Source: Chloroflexota bacterium
GTDB lineage: Bacteria > Chloroflexota > Dormibacteria > Dormibacterales > Dormibacteraceae
Direction: 5' to 3'
Length of the DNA: 5,553 nt
Assembly (NCBI GenBank): GCA_005879675.1
Contig: VBJE01000025.1
Location: 1 to 5,553 of the forward strand
Under the pieces are notes generated by a model. That model worked only from the letters and a program-made list of their open reading frames with translations. It was not told the DNA's origin and ran no database searches. Position numbers and translations under genes: made by a program. Of the stretch, positions 4,635 through 5,553 are shown one piece after another (position 1 is the stretch's first letter; each line of letters starts with the position of its first letter).

Positions 4635-5553
4635 GCCTGCGTGCGATCCAGCTGCTTCACGACCTCGCCCCCTTTGACCACGAGCTGCACGTTCTCGGGC
4701 TTGGCGAGTAGCGACAGATCGGCGAGCGGGTCGCCGGGCACGCCGATGAGGTCGCCCCATGAACCGGGCTCGAGGCGGCCGACGCCCTTCATGCCGATTG
4801 TCTCCGCGGCGACCGTCGTGGCCGCGCGGACGCAGTCGATCGGCTTCATGCCGAGCTCGTGCATGAGCAGGAACTCTTCGCCGTTGGAGCCATGCGGCCC
4901 GACGCCGGTGTCGGTGCCGAAGGCGACCCTGACGCCGGACTCGATCGCGAGACGGATGCTCGCCTTGTGGTCGTCGATCACGGCCCGCGCCTTGGCGATC
5001 GCGTAGGCCGGCATCTTCCCCGCCTCGGCGTGGCGGATGACCCAGTGCGGCGCCACCAGCGTGGGCACGACCGCGTTGCCCCCGTCGAGCATCATCTCGA
5101 TGGCGTCGCCGTCGAGCCAGATGGCGTGCTCGATGGTGGCCACACCCGCCCGCAGCGCGTTCTTGATGCCCGCGTTCGCCTGCGCGTGCGCCATCACCTT
5201 GAGGCCATGGACGCCGGCCTCGTCGACGGCCGCCTTGATCTCCTCCAGCGTCAGCGCCGAGTGGTGGGGCTGATCGCCGGGCGACAACACGCCGCCGGAG
5301 GTGCAGAGTTTGATCCAGTCGGCGCCGGCCCGGATGCCCTCGCGCACGCGCAGGCGCATGTTCTCGACCCCGTCGACCACCATGTAAGGCCGGTCGGGCA
5401 GCGGGATGTCGAGGTCGGCCCCGCACATGAAGTGCGAGTCGGTGTGGCCACCGGTCTGGCTGAGCGCGCTGACGGTGACGAACATCCGCGGCCCTGGGAA
5501 GTAGCCGCCGTCGATCGCCATGCGCACGCCGGCCGGCGACCCGGCGGCGTCGC
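4631..5553 (-). CDS. Metal-dependent amidohydrolase, imidazolonepropionase/prolidase-like (partial, N-terminus off window)
   Basis: The C-terminal 306 residues of an amidohydrolase-superfamily enzyme are visible; the frame runs open to base 5553. Roughly 100 N-terminal residues, including the HxH metal motif of the TIM barrel, lie outside. Remaining metal-site residues are present: the carboxylated lysine in DWIKLCTSGGV (codon 5309-5311), His in VMAHAQAN (5186-5188), His in TIEHAIWL (5126-5128) and the catalytic Asp in AFGTDTGVGPHG (4910-4912). The GPR and SQTGGHTDSH segments near the upstream end and the C-terminal GRLEPGSWGDLIGVPGDPL, part of the composite beta-sandwich, fit the COG1228-type group. 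That group includes Xaa-Pro and related dipeptidases and imidazolonepropionase-like hydrolases. A binuclear metal cytosolic hydrolase of small amide or peptide bonds is expected; substrate unknown. GTG at 5527 and ATG at 5521 are internal, because coding similarity continues upstream (DAAGSPAG). First visible gene of the operon leading to DUF6941 and DedA. Confidence 0.9.
   Translation of the reverse strand, partial: DAAGSPAGVRMAIDGGYFPGPRMFVTVSALSQTGGHTDSHFMCGADLDIPLPDRPYMVVDGVENMRLRVREGIRAGADWIKLCTSGGVLSPGDQPHHSALTLEEIKAAVDEAGVHGLKVMAHAQANAGIKNALRAGVATIEHAIWLDGDAIEMMLDGGNAVVPTLVAPHWVIRHAEAGKMPAYAIAKARAVIDDHKASIRLAIESGVRVAFGTDTGVGPHGSNGEEFLLMHELGMKPIDCVRAATTVAAETIGMKGVGRLEPGSWGDLIGVPGDPLADLSLLAKPENVQLVVKGGEVVKQLDRTQA

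Noticed and set aside
4635..5426. Long upstream extension of the DUF6941 frame on the minus strand, giving a 406-aa protein
   Set aside because: The extension is an Arg-rich shadow of the amidohydrolase, which has its metal-binding motifs in the other frame. Family-like sequence begins only at the ATG at 4634.

Overview
The window is GC-rich, densely coded bacterial DNA. It has many GTG and TTG start codons and two genes that appear to be read from leaderless transcripts. Together with a secreted DUF4349 lipoprotein, this suggests a high-GC actinobacterium-like organism, perhaps a soil or environmental lineage such as Thermoleophilia. That placement is an inference; no rRNA or marker gene confirms it. 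Six genes cover almost everything, and no stretch of 300 bases lacks a gene. I see no tRNA, rRNA, CRISPR array, transposase or integrase.

Layout. (1) Bases 1-558, minus strand: the N-terminal part of a DUF4349 lipoprotein whose end lies off the left edge. (2) Bases 559-631: a 73-base divergent spacer with a clear Shine-Dalgarno for the lipoprotein and a possible -10 box for the gene on the other side. (3) Bases 632-2221, plus strand: a complete two-domain ABC-F ATPase acting on the ribosome rather than in transport. (4) Bases 2222-2307: a spacer with a strong palindromic, REP-like hairpin unit followed by a second TANNNT box. (5) Bases 2308-3672, plus strand: a two-gene unit of a free-standing lipoyl-domain protein (81 aa) and a monomeric sarcosine oxidase-like flavoenzyme (370 aa). 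Both are in the same reading frame, separated by one TAG and two sense codons. (6) Bases 3610-5553, minus strand: a translationally coupled three-gene operon, read right to left: a metal-dependent amidohydrolase (N-terminus off the right edge), a DUF6941-like small protein and a DedA-family membrane protein. The genes are joined by ATGA and TTGA overlaps. The operon converges on the flavoenzyme, and the two 3' ends overlap by 63 bases.

The most unusual part is the lipoyl-domain/flavin-oxidase pair. The lipoyl protein has all the marks of a modifiable E2-type domain but no catalytic partner of its own. The oxidase keeps the residues expected for covalent FAD attachment and oxygen activation. 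No known system combines the two as far as I can tell from sequence alone, so a functional link is a hypothesis. The other genes look like ordinary members of widespread families.
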